Shown here piece after piece: positions 11,747 through 22,897 of a DNA stretch of 64,000 nucleotides. How positions within the stretch are numbered: the first letter of the stretch is position 1; each line of letters begins with the position of its first letter. Made by a program: the position numbers and the translations under genes. The DNA comes from Kalmusia sp. IMI 367209 (Eukaryota; Ascomycota; Dothideomycetes; Pleosporales; Didymosphaeriaceae). The notes beneath the pieces are model-generated. The model was not told where the DNA came from. It was given only the letters and a program-made list of their open reading frames with translations, and searched no databases. The stretch spans positions 62,001-126,000 of the forward strand of contig JAPEUQ010000019.1 in the NCBI GenBank assembly GCA_027946365.1, given 5' to 3'.

Positions 11747-12107
11747 TCGTATAAGTCGCAATGCGATCTGAAAATAGAACGCATCAGGCCCTTCTGTGCA
11801 CCTTTTCAGCGCCCAAGCATTCACCGTTTGGGCAGGTGTATTCCTTCGTTGTTCTTCTACAGATGACCTGACTGAGTGTTGAGTCGTCCGGAATGCGTTC
11901 GTCGCACATATAGCGGTGCGGAAACCGGCTTCCGACTGGTCGCTGAAAGGGTCAAATTGTGCCTACTGAGAATATAGCATTCATAGCCCACTGGTTCAAT
12001 ATGCAGTCTAGGACCGAAAAGGAATAATTGCCAACACTCATTCACGAACTCCATCGAGATTCCCGTTCATACCGTTCACAATTTGAAAAAATTCTAGTAT
12101 GGAGTTG
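11747..12107. other. Convergent intergenic region
   Basis: 361 bp between the 3' ends of the MFS gene and the ABC transporter gene. Nothing specific is seen apart from presumed 3' untranslated sequence. Confidence 0.5.
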
Positions 12108-15100
12108 TCACGTATACTCCGAGTTTCTATCCTTTTGTCCAGCCTTGTACATGTCAGCCAGCAGTGACGTTTCCGCCAACAGTGTACTGGGCTTGTCAAA
12201 CTCGACGAGTACACCTCCGTCTAGAACTGCAACTTTATCAAATCTTTCAATGTATCGCAACCGATGAACGACAGCCAGAACTGTTTGGGTGGAGAATTCG
12301 TTGTCGACGACATCCTGCATCACAGACTCTGTTAAAGCATCGACGCTTCAGTTTGGGTCAGTTAAAACGCACTAGCATGCTGAGACAGGTTAAAATCTAG
12401 CAGACTTACCTGCTTGTGGCCTCGTCGAGTATCAAGATTTGACTTCTCCGAACCATGGCCCTTGCCAAACACAATAGCTGCCTCTCTCCCACAGACCACA
12501 AGGATAGTGACGTCTGCGCGTCAAGACCGCCACTATCCATTACTCTGTCCCAGATGTTCAGTCGCCGCAGAGTCGAGACTATGACCTCGTCTTGTACTTG
12601 ACCTAGAGGGTCAATGTTGAACCGTATCGATCCAGGCATCAGAAAAGGCTCCTGCGGCACAACGTTGATGCGAGAACGGAAGTCCGATGGAATCAAGCTT
12701 TGCGTCTCTACTCCGTCTATTGAGATAGAACCGCTGAAATTGATCATGTGAAGTAAGCTCAATATGAACGACGTCTTTCCGCTGCCCGAACGCCCACAAA
12801 TCGCTACCTTTTCACCAGCGGCTATGGCAACGGAAAGATCTCTTAGGACCGGGTTACCGCCAGATCTACGATTGAATCAGTCACGAAGGAAAGAGATTAA
12901 CTGCACAAAACGACTTACATGTAGGTTGCCGTTACATTTTGAAAGCAGATTGCACCTCTCGTCGGCCAGTTGTCGGGCCCAACTAGAGGCTGGCTTATCC
13001 CTAATTCTGTTTCCTCTGAGGTCGTCTTTTCTACAAAGGACTTGACCCTTCCGACTGCACCGATCGAAGTCTCGAGCGCGGTCCAGGATTTGACGAGTAG
13101 GGTCAGGACTTGATTGAAAGTCATTACGGTGACGAGCGAGACGCCGACGGCTCCCGGGTCGAATGAATCCCTCCAAACCACCAAAATCGTAACAAGGACA
13201 ACCGCGAGTACTGCCACAATGAGATCCAGTGCTAGGGCAAGCCACTGCTGAATGCAATAGAGTAGATAAACTGGTTTCTGCGATCGATCAAGCAGAGCAT
13301 GGAGCTTCTGCCTGAATGCACGTTGCCATCCGAACGCGCGGACCGTGTTGGCGCCATTAGTCGTTTCGAGAAAGTGCAGATACACGGGACCTTTAGCCTC
13401 GATGTCAAGTAGTCGCACCTGCCGAGACGTCCGTAGATAAAACCGCTGCACGAAAAAGACACTTCCCACGATCAAAGGTAGCGTCGCTGATAGATACTTA
13501 GCGAAGACGGCGAGAAGGATGACCTTGGCGACGCATTCATACACAGCTTTGAAACAATTAGCCGTGTCTAGAGCACTTTGTGCACGGCTAGTTGGACATG
13601 TCAGACTTACAGATAATGTAATTGGCAGCGATCGTAGGAAGGTCTAGGCCGACGAGCTCCATATCCTGACTGAAGCTTCAAGGTGTTAGTCGTGGTAACA
13701 AGCAAAGAGCACGTTTTGACTTTCCGATTAGTGATAGATCCAACATCAGTTTCCTGAAAGAATCGCAAGGGAGCGCTATTGATGGAGTTAGTTTCTGATC
13801 CTAGAGTATTTTGTTTGGTCTTGACTCGCCTCATTGTCGTTTTGAGAAGATCTTCGTGGAGGTGCTTAGCAGTTCTGGATATGATTGTGACGAATAAAAT
13901 CCTGAAGGAGTAAGTCGTGATGTATTGTCGGACTCTATGAGCAATGAACTGACCACAACTCAACGAGCAGGAAGCCGGCTCCGAGAAAGCCTATCCCGAC
14001 GTATACGCCTAGGTACAGTCCATCATTGCTACGGCCCTGGTTCTTTGCATTGGCGGCCGACCACCAATCGACGATGACGACTACGCGTTGTAAGTGTAAG
14101 TAGTACGATCAATGTCAGCACTAGAGTATATGTTCAAATAAACGTACCAGAGAATTCGGTACAAAACACCCACAAAGCCACCATGATCAGCATCGTAGCG
14201 ACAGTTCCATGACCTCCAGCTCTGGAGTAATAGCGGTAGACAGAAAAGTCACCAGTCTGACGCTTCAGATCCTGTGCTTCCTCGTTGAGTTCCATGAGTG
14301 CTTCTGCGGCAATTGCGGCTGCATTTTTCGTGGGTCGCGAAAGTTCCTCGTCGGATGAGGATATACCAATCTCACCAGACTGTGAGGGCGACTTGAGTCG
14401 GAGGCCGGCGATATATCCATCTGACGCTCTCAACATGTCTATACTACCAGACTCGGTGATGGTACCGTTCTCCACAATGATGGCATCGTCAGCAAGGGAT
14501 ATGAGGGATGCTGCAAGACTGTCAGTCGAGGCCTTCCTCCCTGTCGCTTGAGATACAATTCCACTTACGCCCATGAGTAACCAGCACTACGGTAGTCAGG
14601 CTTCTACGAAGAAGCCCCTGGCGTCCCAGAAGTCGTTCCGATATAAGTGCAGTGTTTCGGGCATCGACGCCGCTAAAGACATCGTCCAGGAGTATAAGCT
14701 CCTTCCTTGAATAAACAGCCCGCGCCAAAGACTATGTGTATACAGGTTAGACACAGATCCAATAATTGATGACAACCACATATTCTTGTCACTCACAACG
14801 CGCTGTCTTTGACCACCACTCAAATTGCTGCCATCATTCCCAACTGGAGTACGGTCTCCCCGACTAAGAGTAGCAATGTCGCTATCCAATCCACAGGTCC
14901 AAAGAACTGTCGTGTACCACTCTTCATCTACTAAGTCCGAGGAGTCGGCCACAATGTTGTCTCGGACGCTACCATTGATTAACCACGGTACCTGGGCACA
15001 GTATGCAGCTGTAGAGAAGCGTCGATCAGTATCGCCGCCCAGTGAGACTGCCTCGTCAAGTATACTTTCGAGAAGGGTTGATTTGCCACTTCCTGTTGGT

Positions 15101-17340
15101 CCGAGGACGACCGTGAAGCGTCGTGGATGGATGTCAGCTCTAAGGGTTCTGAGAATTGCGGGGCCAGTTTTCTCCCACGCAATGTTCTGGTCGCGGAAAC
15201 GGATAATGGGCTGGTCAATGATTGTTTGAAGACCACTCGGCTGTAATGTGGTTAGTTCTGTTTTAGATATTGTCTTGTCGTCTCCTGGTAGTGCTTGGTG
15301 GTAGCTAGGGTTCTCTAGTAGATGACGAGGTCGAACAGGCCGGCTGCAGTATTCTTGAATCCGATCAAAGCTGCTAAAGCACTGTATGAGGGCTGGGATG
15401 GCTTTGATGAAGGTTAGAGCTGGCATCGTGAGAAGGGCGATGAGAGACAGCGACGTAAATGCTTGCCCTGCAAGAATAGAATTGTCATTTCTTGCGGCAG
15501 CTATGGCGTAAAATACGGCAAATGTGAGCATTGGTGCGAGATTCTGCGGCAAGACAGCTGTGCGCGCAGGGGGTCAGTTACGACGTGTACGGATTCGAGA
15601 GGTAATTTGTCGTTCGGGACTCACAGAAAAAGATGATGCTGATAAGAATCCTACGATATTTCGAGGAGCTATCGATTTCGACTGTACGAAAGTTGCTAAT
15701 GATGTTAGACATCCTTTCGCCAAGTCCAAGCATTTTCACGGTCCTCATGGCCCCGATCATGACGGTGTTAACGCCCAGTCGCCTTTCTACGTTTTCGATC
15801 CATACTCGTTGGGCGACCTTAGCCCAGGCGGAAAGCTTGAATGTGGCCAGCACAAATACTTGAACACAACATGTTAGCACGAAATGGTACTAAACATCAA
15901 TGATGGTAACAAATATCTTACCGAAAGTAACGACTCCTGGGACAAGGCATGCGACAAAAACCTGCCTTTGCAGCAAGAAGATGGCAATGCCAATTTCTAC
16001 GAGTGATGCCCAGACCTCATGTATTGTGAGAAAATTAAGGACTATGCGCTCCACGTCGGTACCCATGAGGGTGAGGCCGTTGATGCTGCCAAGGTCAACG
16101 GCTCGCGCCTCGACAGTTTGTTGGTAAATGAGAGCTATGAGGCCACCTCTCAGACGGATGAGGAATCGTAACGTCATGTACCCGTATAGCGCCGTTGATG
16201 CCTATCGTAGTCAGCTCAATGTACAACATGCGCACGAGAGATTGTATTTTGCCTACAGCCATGCCAAGATATACGAGTGCATAAGCACCTATCAGGCCTC
16301 GGCCGAAGTCGTCTGGCACGTCTTTGTCGCCCACGAAGCGGATGAGCTTAGTAATCATGAAGGGCTGTGCAAACTTAAGAGCGCTCAAGATGAGTCGTGG
16401 AAAAATTGCCGACAGTAAAGAAGGGGCATATGCGCGGAAGCAGGCCAATAGGAGACTGCGTTTCTCAGTCTTGTCGTCTGTAGTAAGACTAGTAAGCAAT
16501 GCTGCTTCTTAATCGACACAAATTTAGGGGTTGACTTGCACTTGGACCAGACACTGGCCAGCTGTTCTCGCAGAGACTCTGAGTCAAGGCGGTAATCTAG
16601 GTCTGGGAGGTCGTCCACGGAGAGGATGCTGTGATATCCCCGGTTCAGAGTCCCGAGAAGCCAGGAAAACCCGACGAGATTCCAGAATCCGGTAAATGGC
16701 TCCGGACCAGAAGCTTGGAACTTTTCGGGGGATCTCAGGGCGCTTTTCTTCCCAACAGACTCGACGAGCAGGACACCAACACCCTGGAGCAGGACGAGAG
16801 TCTGCAAGACTGCCGGTCCAGTCGAATGCGGTAGCAACCATAGGCTCCTAGCGCGTGCGACATTGAGAAGGGAGACGAGGGCAAAGAAGATAGCGAGTAG
16901 TGCCGAGGGCTGCTCGGACCGGTGGTGCTGGAGCCATGAGAGGCTGGCGGCGGCGAGGGTGGCCATGATGGCGAGAGTATCAGCGGCGACAGAGGCAGGG
17001 GTATGCAATCGCGGCTGCCGGGTTCTAAGGGCTAGAAAGATTGTCTGGCACGTAAATAATAGGATGTATAGAGCCTAAATTTACGAAGGTCGTTAGTCTT
17101 GAGGTACAGCAATGGGGTGCAAGCAGGATGATGTTCGCTTACAGCCTTGACTGCAACTGATTTTGTGCGTCTGACGACATCCTGCGCTCTGAGGAGACGT
17201 GCAACTGGTAAGACTAGGAGGACGAGGAGGACAGCATTCGGTATTATGGCAAAGAAGAGATCCTGAAAGTAGAGGGTAAAGTCAAAGGAGCGGCAAGACG
17301 GGTCGACGCGAGGGCCAACGGCCTGGTCGCAGTGCGACAT
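12108..17340 (-). CDS. ABC transporter, subfamily C (MRP/multidrug resistance type), multi-exon full transporter
   Basis: The start ATG is at 17340 and the stop at 12108-12110. Exon 1 is 17340-17143; the first intron 17075-17142 has GTAAGC, CTAAC and AG. Several more short introns follow; I did not fix every boundary. The domain order is MRP-like: N-terminal TMD0 (about 17340-16500), TMD1, NBD1 with Walker A GPTGSGKS near 15080-15102, signature LSGGQRQR near 14800-14825 and Walker B LILLDD, then TMD2 (about 14150-13000) and NBD2 with Walker A GRSGSGKT near 12770-12795, Walker B LILDEATS and H-loop VVHRL. NBD1 has Asp after the Walker B Asp, as is usual for the weak ATPase site of ABCC proteins. 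The NBD2 signature is degenerate (WSVGERQ). Likely role: ATP-driven export, or vacuolar uptake, of organic anions, conjugates or toxins. The exon frames join without an obvious break. Confidence 0.9.
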
Positions 17341-17973
17341 GGTAGTAATGGGAGGAGATGGAACAATAGGGCGAGAAATACCGTCTAGGGACGAGCAAGA
17401 AGGAACGGGACAGGTATTTCTTGTGCAGATATTTCTTTACAATACGAAGCCGTCGCGCCATGTATGTGTGCATATTCGTTGAGTCACAGCCGCGTTCTCA
17501 GGTGACGACCGTGGAAACGGGGGCCGGAATCCTAGGTACCCCGCATTCCTCCATGGCGGAATTCCCGGAAAGCTGCATACAGAACAGGTACTTTCTTGTC
17601 TACCTTTTGTTAATTTTTTCGTTCTCTGAAATCTAAACCCTTCTCAGTCATACTTTTAGTTCTATTATCTCATTTTGTTTTCGCATAGGCGCGTTCCCGA
17701 TTTGCATACCAGTTCAAAGTTGCCGCCTTATCTGGAATAATCGCAAACCCCGGAATCCTGTCTCCGAAATGGGACCGACATGTCAGCGTGTGAACCCGTA
17801 AACAACTTCCATGCTTTTTCTTCATGGTTCGACATGTAATTGACTCGCTAATGGGAGACGATGACTTGGAACGATGACCTCTACTTGAAGGGATAAAAGA
17901 TCTTGTCAACAGGGCCTCAGGCACACTTGGGATCTAGTCCTTCAACCTTAAAAGCTTGCGACAAGAACCAAGG
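17341..17973. other. Upstream region of the ABC transporter gene
   Basis: About 630 bp, GC-mixed, without a supported gene. It should contain the promoter of the minus-strand ABC gene. Confidence 0.5.
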
Positions 17974-18570
17974 ATGGCACCCGTCGCAGCATCGTGGCGA
18001 TACTCGAATATAGCGCCGTTATTCTCGTCATCGTTGTCTTGACTACCTTCTTGACCGCCTTCTTCGTGTTCATTATCCTGCTCTTCCCGTCGAGATCCTT
18101 CCAGCCCACGACACCCTCGCCCAGACCCACTCCAAGCTCGGTCTCTCACCCTCGCAAAGCATCCTGCTCAACAAGCACTCATACTATGATGCAACGCCCA
18201 CGTGGTTAGCACATCTTATCATCAGCCAAGTATAGGCTCTATACATCTACCCGCTCTAGTTATGCCGCGGCATCGAGCTCTCCGAGGCAACAGTCGTGCC
18301 AACCGGCCTGCAGTAAGTACGCCTCTACAACTTTCACCGTCTGAAGGACACGCCCAGTCACAGTGACCAACACAATGGCCGCTGCTGGGAATTTCTGACA
18401 CTGCGCGAGCTGCCCCTCTTGGCAAATGTCGCAGTGAACATCTAGCTGCCCAACCAGGAAAAGTCCATTTTCGTCGAGAATGCCGAGCTCGGCAACCTCA
18501 CCGGCGGCGGCTTCGTCGTCGCGCGCTTCCCATCACTCTGTTCTGCTCTCTCCCTCCGTGGCCTCTACAA
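17974..18570 (+). pseudogene. Decayed protein-coding gene, family not recognised
   Basis: From the ATG at 17974 a short frame (MAPVAASWRYSNIAPLF) ends at a stop. From about 18038 a different frame stays coding-like for some 500 bp: LDYLLDRLLRVHYPALPVEI, then THSKLGLSPSQSILLNKHSY, RGIELSEATVVPTG, GRCWEFLTLRELPLLANVAV and ENAELGNLTGGGFVVARFP. It is interrupted by TAG 18233, TAG 18257, TAA 18314 and TAG 18443, although 18201-18235 could be a short intron. The in-frame stops could each come from CAG or CAA by one C-to-T change. Third-position GC bias and amino-acid make-up look like real coding sequence, so this is best read as a recently broken gene. I cannot name the family. Confidence 0.5.
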
Positions 18571-20952
18571 AACTCTCGCGGTCAGGCTGCAAGGCTTGAT
18601 GTGGGTCCAGACCATGCCAAGATAACTTGCGCGAGACCCGACGGATAGCGGGATGTTTGCCAGAAGAGGAACACACGACCTGCAGGGGCTGCAAGTGCGA
18701 TTGAAGTCTGTGTGCAGCATCTGCAGAACTCATCTCATGCATCGGTCTGACTGCGTTCGGCATCATTATAGTTATAGATGGAACCATGTGAAAGAGCTGG
18801 CTTGTCAGCAGCTCTCTGAACCTTCGTACCTTCTTCGAGCGTTCAATCTGCGAAGCGGCTTCGTCTTGGCTCGGGACCAGCTTGACTGAGGCTGTAGTAA
18901 GAAACTGCGTCAAATCCAGCTTTTGATTAAAGGCCGATCGGGTCGCGTTGCTAGCCAATGCATCACGCTTCCAGGTTGGCAAGTGTGAGCTGGCTATCCC
19001 CTCACTGGTGTTGTGTCTAGATGGCTATCATCCTTTCCAAGCAGCTAGAGATTGTATTTGCTCGTCGAGTCCGTGCGAGGCTTCTCCTGTCACAGATAGG
19101 ACAGGTTGCTGATCCATCCTTGCAAAGCTGAAAGTCAGTTGGTTTGAGCGTGCATTTGATAACATAGCATATCAAGTTAAATGAGACATTACTTGTCACT
19201 CGTCATGCTTCATGCAAGACCCATAGGAAGCACATTTGTTCGATGTCGTAAACGCGTACGGCGCGTGTCGTGTCCCCGGCGTTTTCATAACATCCGAGAC
19301 GAAAACAGACGAAGCTGACAACCTTCATTTCGGTTCCGCAGGCTCCCGATAGAAATCCCACAAAGCGATGCAGACGACATGCAGCTAGGCAGCCGGATAA
19401 TTCGCTCGGACTTCTCTCTGAAAATTCGAGGCCATTGCCCTTGCCATTTTTTTCCTCGTCCTATAACTCTGAACAGCACGGAGTTGAGAGTAATCAATCG
19501 CATCGAGCCGGCTCTGCGACGTCCGACTTGCGTGAAATTAGTATACAGGCCCGAAAGTAGCCTCCCAGGTCAAAGGACTTGGTAGATATCGCTTCAAGCA
19601 GGCGGTCGACCCATAAGCTGTAAAATTCCTTTGATGCGCTGGCAGCGTTGCCGAGGAGGTAGCGATATGGGAAATCGTCCTCGTATCTGTAACTGAGGCT
19701 ATGGTTGCTATCTTGTCGTGAAAGGTTATGCTTAGAGATACGGGCAATGAATACCAGAGAGACATGCAGTTGGTGGGGTAAGGGAGGGGAGAGGCTTGAG
19801 GGAATTGTCGGAAGAGGTGGAAGGTGGGGCGTTTTATCGCTGGCGCAAAAGCGGCGAAGGACGCCGCAGGGGCCGAGAAGCGCCCGAAAAGGCTACTACC
19901 AACAGCTTTGGACCCAGACCACGATGTTCAGAGGTGGTCTTGCCCTAACCCATTATGTGTGGTTTTAGATTCCTGCAGGATCATCATACTCAGTACAACA
20001 GGGTCTTCCAACCCCATCTGCATCGCCTTTACCATGACCTCCTCCTGATGCGTTGGCATGACTGACATGATAACCAAACCTACTAGGGATGCGATCTCTT
20101 GAGCATAGAACCATGTCAAGGTGAAAATACATGGTTATCTTGAACTATACGAAGCGGTAGCTTCACCTCGCTGCTGGCGCGGTGACAACAGCCGCATCGA
20201 TATGGCCCCAAGAACTCCTCCGCCTCATCCCAGACAATCGAGCCGCTTTCGAAAGCACCACGGACATTGTATCCGAATGTTCGGACTGGGCTGAAGGCAA
20301 TTTCGTTGCCCTGCTGCGTAAGGCCACAAGCAAGACCAAATTTGTGAACTTGTCCGGTACCGACGAAAGTCTGACGACCATGAGCAATGTTTTTCTATTC
20401 ACTGCTGATGGAGCAATCAAGGGGTAGATCAAGTTTCTTATTGAATGGTTCTTGCTTCAGGTTAGCAATGCACCAGACTGTGCTTGATGGCAACCTTGTT
20501 ATCAGCATCATGTGTACATGCGTACTGCACACCCTTGGCCTTGGTCAAGAATAAACAAAAGAAACGTGCGACTCAGTTACTTGGCAAGTTTCCTTAGCCA
20601 TATAATTGAAGATTGAAACATATTTCTTCCAATCATAACCACAGGTCAGTCCCGTCACCTATCATCAGTACCAAATCTGTCTCACCGTTCGCGGGAATCT
20701 ATCTAAAAGTCAACTGCTCTAGTCATGAGGTAATGCGAATCAAGTTGATTAATTCCGTTGATGATAACCCCATAACGATAGTCAAAACGAAACAAGGTGT
20801 ATGAGAAAAGGGCGGGACGTTCTAACCCTCTTATCAGAACACTTCAAATCCTACAAACAAGTACTTTCTAGATATACAAACAAGAAACTTGAATCATATA
20901 TGAATGAGTCCTGTCCTACGAAATCGCTTAGCAGATGCAACAGCGACTTCGA
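18571..20952. other. Gene-poor stretch with weak coding-like fragments
   Basis: About 2.4 kb. A plus-strand frame around 20182-20427 (starting at a GTG) reads WPQELLRLIPDNRAAFESTT and ends in a stop. It looks coding-like but is short and has no recognised family. A minus-strand frame at 18533-18982 overlaps the decayed gene and has no clear motif. Nothing else is supported. Confidence 0.4.
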
Positions 20953-22618
20953 CTAGGCTACTGATTCCGCATATGCCACCTTAAAGCCTCCAGGCATAAG
21001 ATCCGTGAAAATACGACCAGAGTCATACTTCTCCCTGATACTCTTCAACTTCTTTACACTTTCATCGCCGTAACTTTCGAACACTTTTTGGCTCTTGTCC
21101 GCGTCATTCAGATAAAGGTAAGGGTTAAGACTGTCGATATTGCGCAATTTCTCCTCAATTTCCTCATTCACAGCCTTTGACCACGCTTCAATGGCTTCGC
21201 TATCTTCCTCGCTCGCCCAAGTTAGACTCTCTTCAACCCAGAATGCCGCCTCCGGTGGTACGTTCTGTGGCAAACCCGCAGACGCGACCGCAAACGTACG
21301 TGTTATGGCGTTGAAAGCAAGACCTGAGAAGAACTCTGGTACACTATTCGCGAGACCCGATGCAGAGAGCGAGGCAAAGTATGTATCATGAACAATACGT
21401 AGTGCCTCGAGGGATGCTTTCGTGCTGACAAGGCGAAATTTCTGTTGCAAACCATATGATACACCGCCAGGTTTAAATGCCGGGCGTACCAACGAACCGT
21501 ATTGAGAAAGACTCAAGGGTTGCAATGTCGCTGAACCATTGATAGCGGTCAATCCGGTCGTATTTCCGTGTATAAATTCAGCGAGCGAACCGGTGGATGG
21601 TGCTGCCGTGCCGTTGTAAAAGAGCGTACATTCGTAGGATGGTGACGTGTAGTTCGGACCCCAGCGCGCAACAGGAATGATGGCTGCAGCAGTATCCTGG
21701 TCGCCATGTAATGCAAAATCGAGGACAGCTGCAAGATAAGCGTCTCGTGTAACATTACTAGTGCCATATTTAGCCTCAGCCATGAGGGTAGGGCCCGAGG
21801 GGAAGGTTTGTAGATCGAACCGCGTTATTAAGGCGAAGGAATTACCGCCGCCGCCGAGAGCCCAGTGTAGATCGGAGTAAGTGTTGTTAGCGGTTACAGT
21901 TACTATCGTACCATCTGCAAGAACGGCCTAGAGTGTGAAGGTTAGCAGAGCTGACTAAGTAGCGAAGAGTGCCTCCATACTTCATAAGCTTTTATCTTCC
22001 CTCCTGCAGAGGCTAAGCCATGTTTGTAGCTGTACCAGCTTATTCCACCTTCAAGTAATAAACCAGGAACACCGACTGGTCCGAGTCTGCCTCCAATAAT
22101 CGTAACATTCGTGCCCTCAAGTAAGTCGAAAGCATCGCCCCATCTCGGCCCCGGCCCAATCGAAAGTGTCTGCTTATCTTCAGATAGCTCGAGTGTATTC
22201 AAGTTGGTACTCGATATCAAGACACCAGTGCTATTAATGTTCGCTGCATCGGCGATAGGCATATGGCCACCTCCACGCATGGAGAAGAGCGTGGAGGTAT
22301 CAACTAGTGTGCGTACGGCAAAGGAAAGATCAGATGCACATCTTGGTACGAAGATGCAAGCCGGACTTAGCCAAGCCGAGGCCGTCCATGAACCTGTAGC
22401 TATGAGTTGATATCCTGAAACGATTGACGCGTCGTGAAAATACCTTGGTTTTCTGTCGCGTACCCATCTTCTGAAGGGAGGATTGTAATGTTTGGATATC
22501 TTTGTTTCAAAGCGGCACATGCGGGTGAAGGGTCGGACACTGCAGCTGGCTCCGACGCTTGCAGCGCCAAAGAACGAGCCGCAAGCGTAATTGAGATTAA
22601 AATTCGAAGCGGAGCCAT
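20953..22618 (-). CDS. Secreted FAD-linked oxidoreductase (berberine-bridge-like, VAO/PCMH fold), three exons
   Basis: Exons are 22618-22444, 22399-21981 and 21927-20953; introns are 44 bp (22400-22443) and 53 bp (21928-21980, with CTAAC branch). All phases agree and give 522 aa. Residues 1-19 form a signal peptide (MAPLRILISITLAARSLAL). The FAD domain shows the covalent-attachment His in FSMRGGGHMP, then GPRWGDAFDLL, GGRLGPVGVPGLLLEGGISW and YKHGLA. The Cys that makes a second FAD bond in berberine bridge enzyme is absent (GPVGVPG), so a single His link is expected. The C-terminal part carries SLNPYLYLND, close to the family's usual YxNY tail region. Such enzymes oxidise alkaloids, polyketides or sugars using oxygen. 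The substrate is unknown; proximity to the PKS is weak evidence of a link. Confidence 0.9.
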
Positions 22619-22694
22619 GAGAGCACAGGAACCAGAAAAGCGTGATTTCGAGCGTAGCTAAGGTAGATATTGAAGTTGGCATCTGCAACTACTC

Positions 22695-22700
22695 TTTATA
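22695..22700 (-). promoter_or_regulatory. TATA box of the FAD oxidase gene
   Basis: TATAAA on the minus strand, about 80 bp upstream of the ATG at 22618. Confidence 0.5.
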
Positions 22701-22867
22701 TAACGATCGATCTAAACCCCAACACACCTCCAGGTTGGGTCGGAGATATTTTGCAAAGGGCCCACCCATGACCTTCGCATGCACAACGTGATGTAGAATA
22801 GCGGGGCTTGGCGCCGGTCAATTAACATCTTACCCTACCAAGGTTCACCCTTCAATGGTGACGAGTT

Positions 22868-22897
22868 CTCGCACTCGCACTCGTACTCGCACTCGTA
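22868..22897 (+). repeat. Short hexamer tandem repeat (CTCGCA/CTCGTA)
   Basis: About five imperfect tandem copies of CTCGCA or CTCGTA lie in the intergenic region. This looks like a simple microsatellite; no function is implied. Confidence 0.7.

Noticed and set aside
18533..18982. 149-codon minus-strand frame near 18.7 kb
   Set aside because: Overlaps the decayed plus-strand gene, has no recognisable domain and no splice structure.
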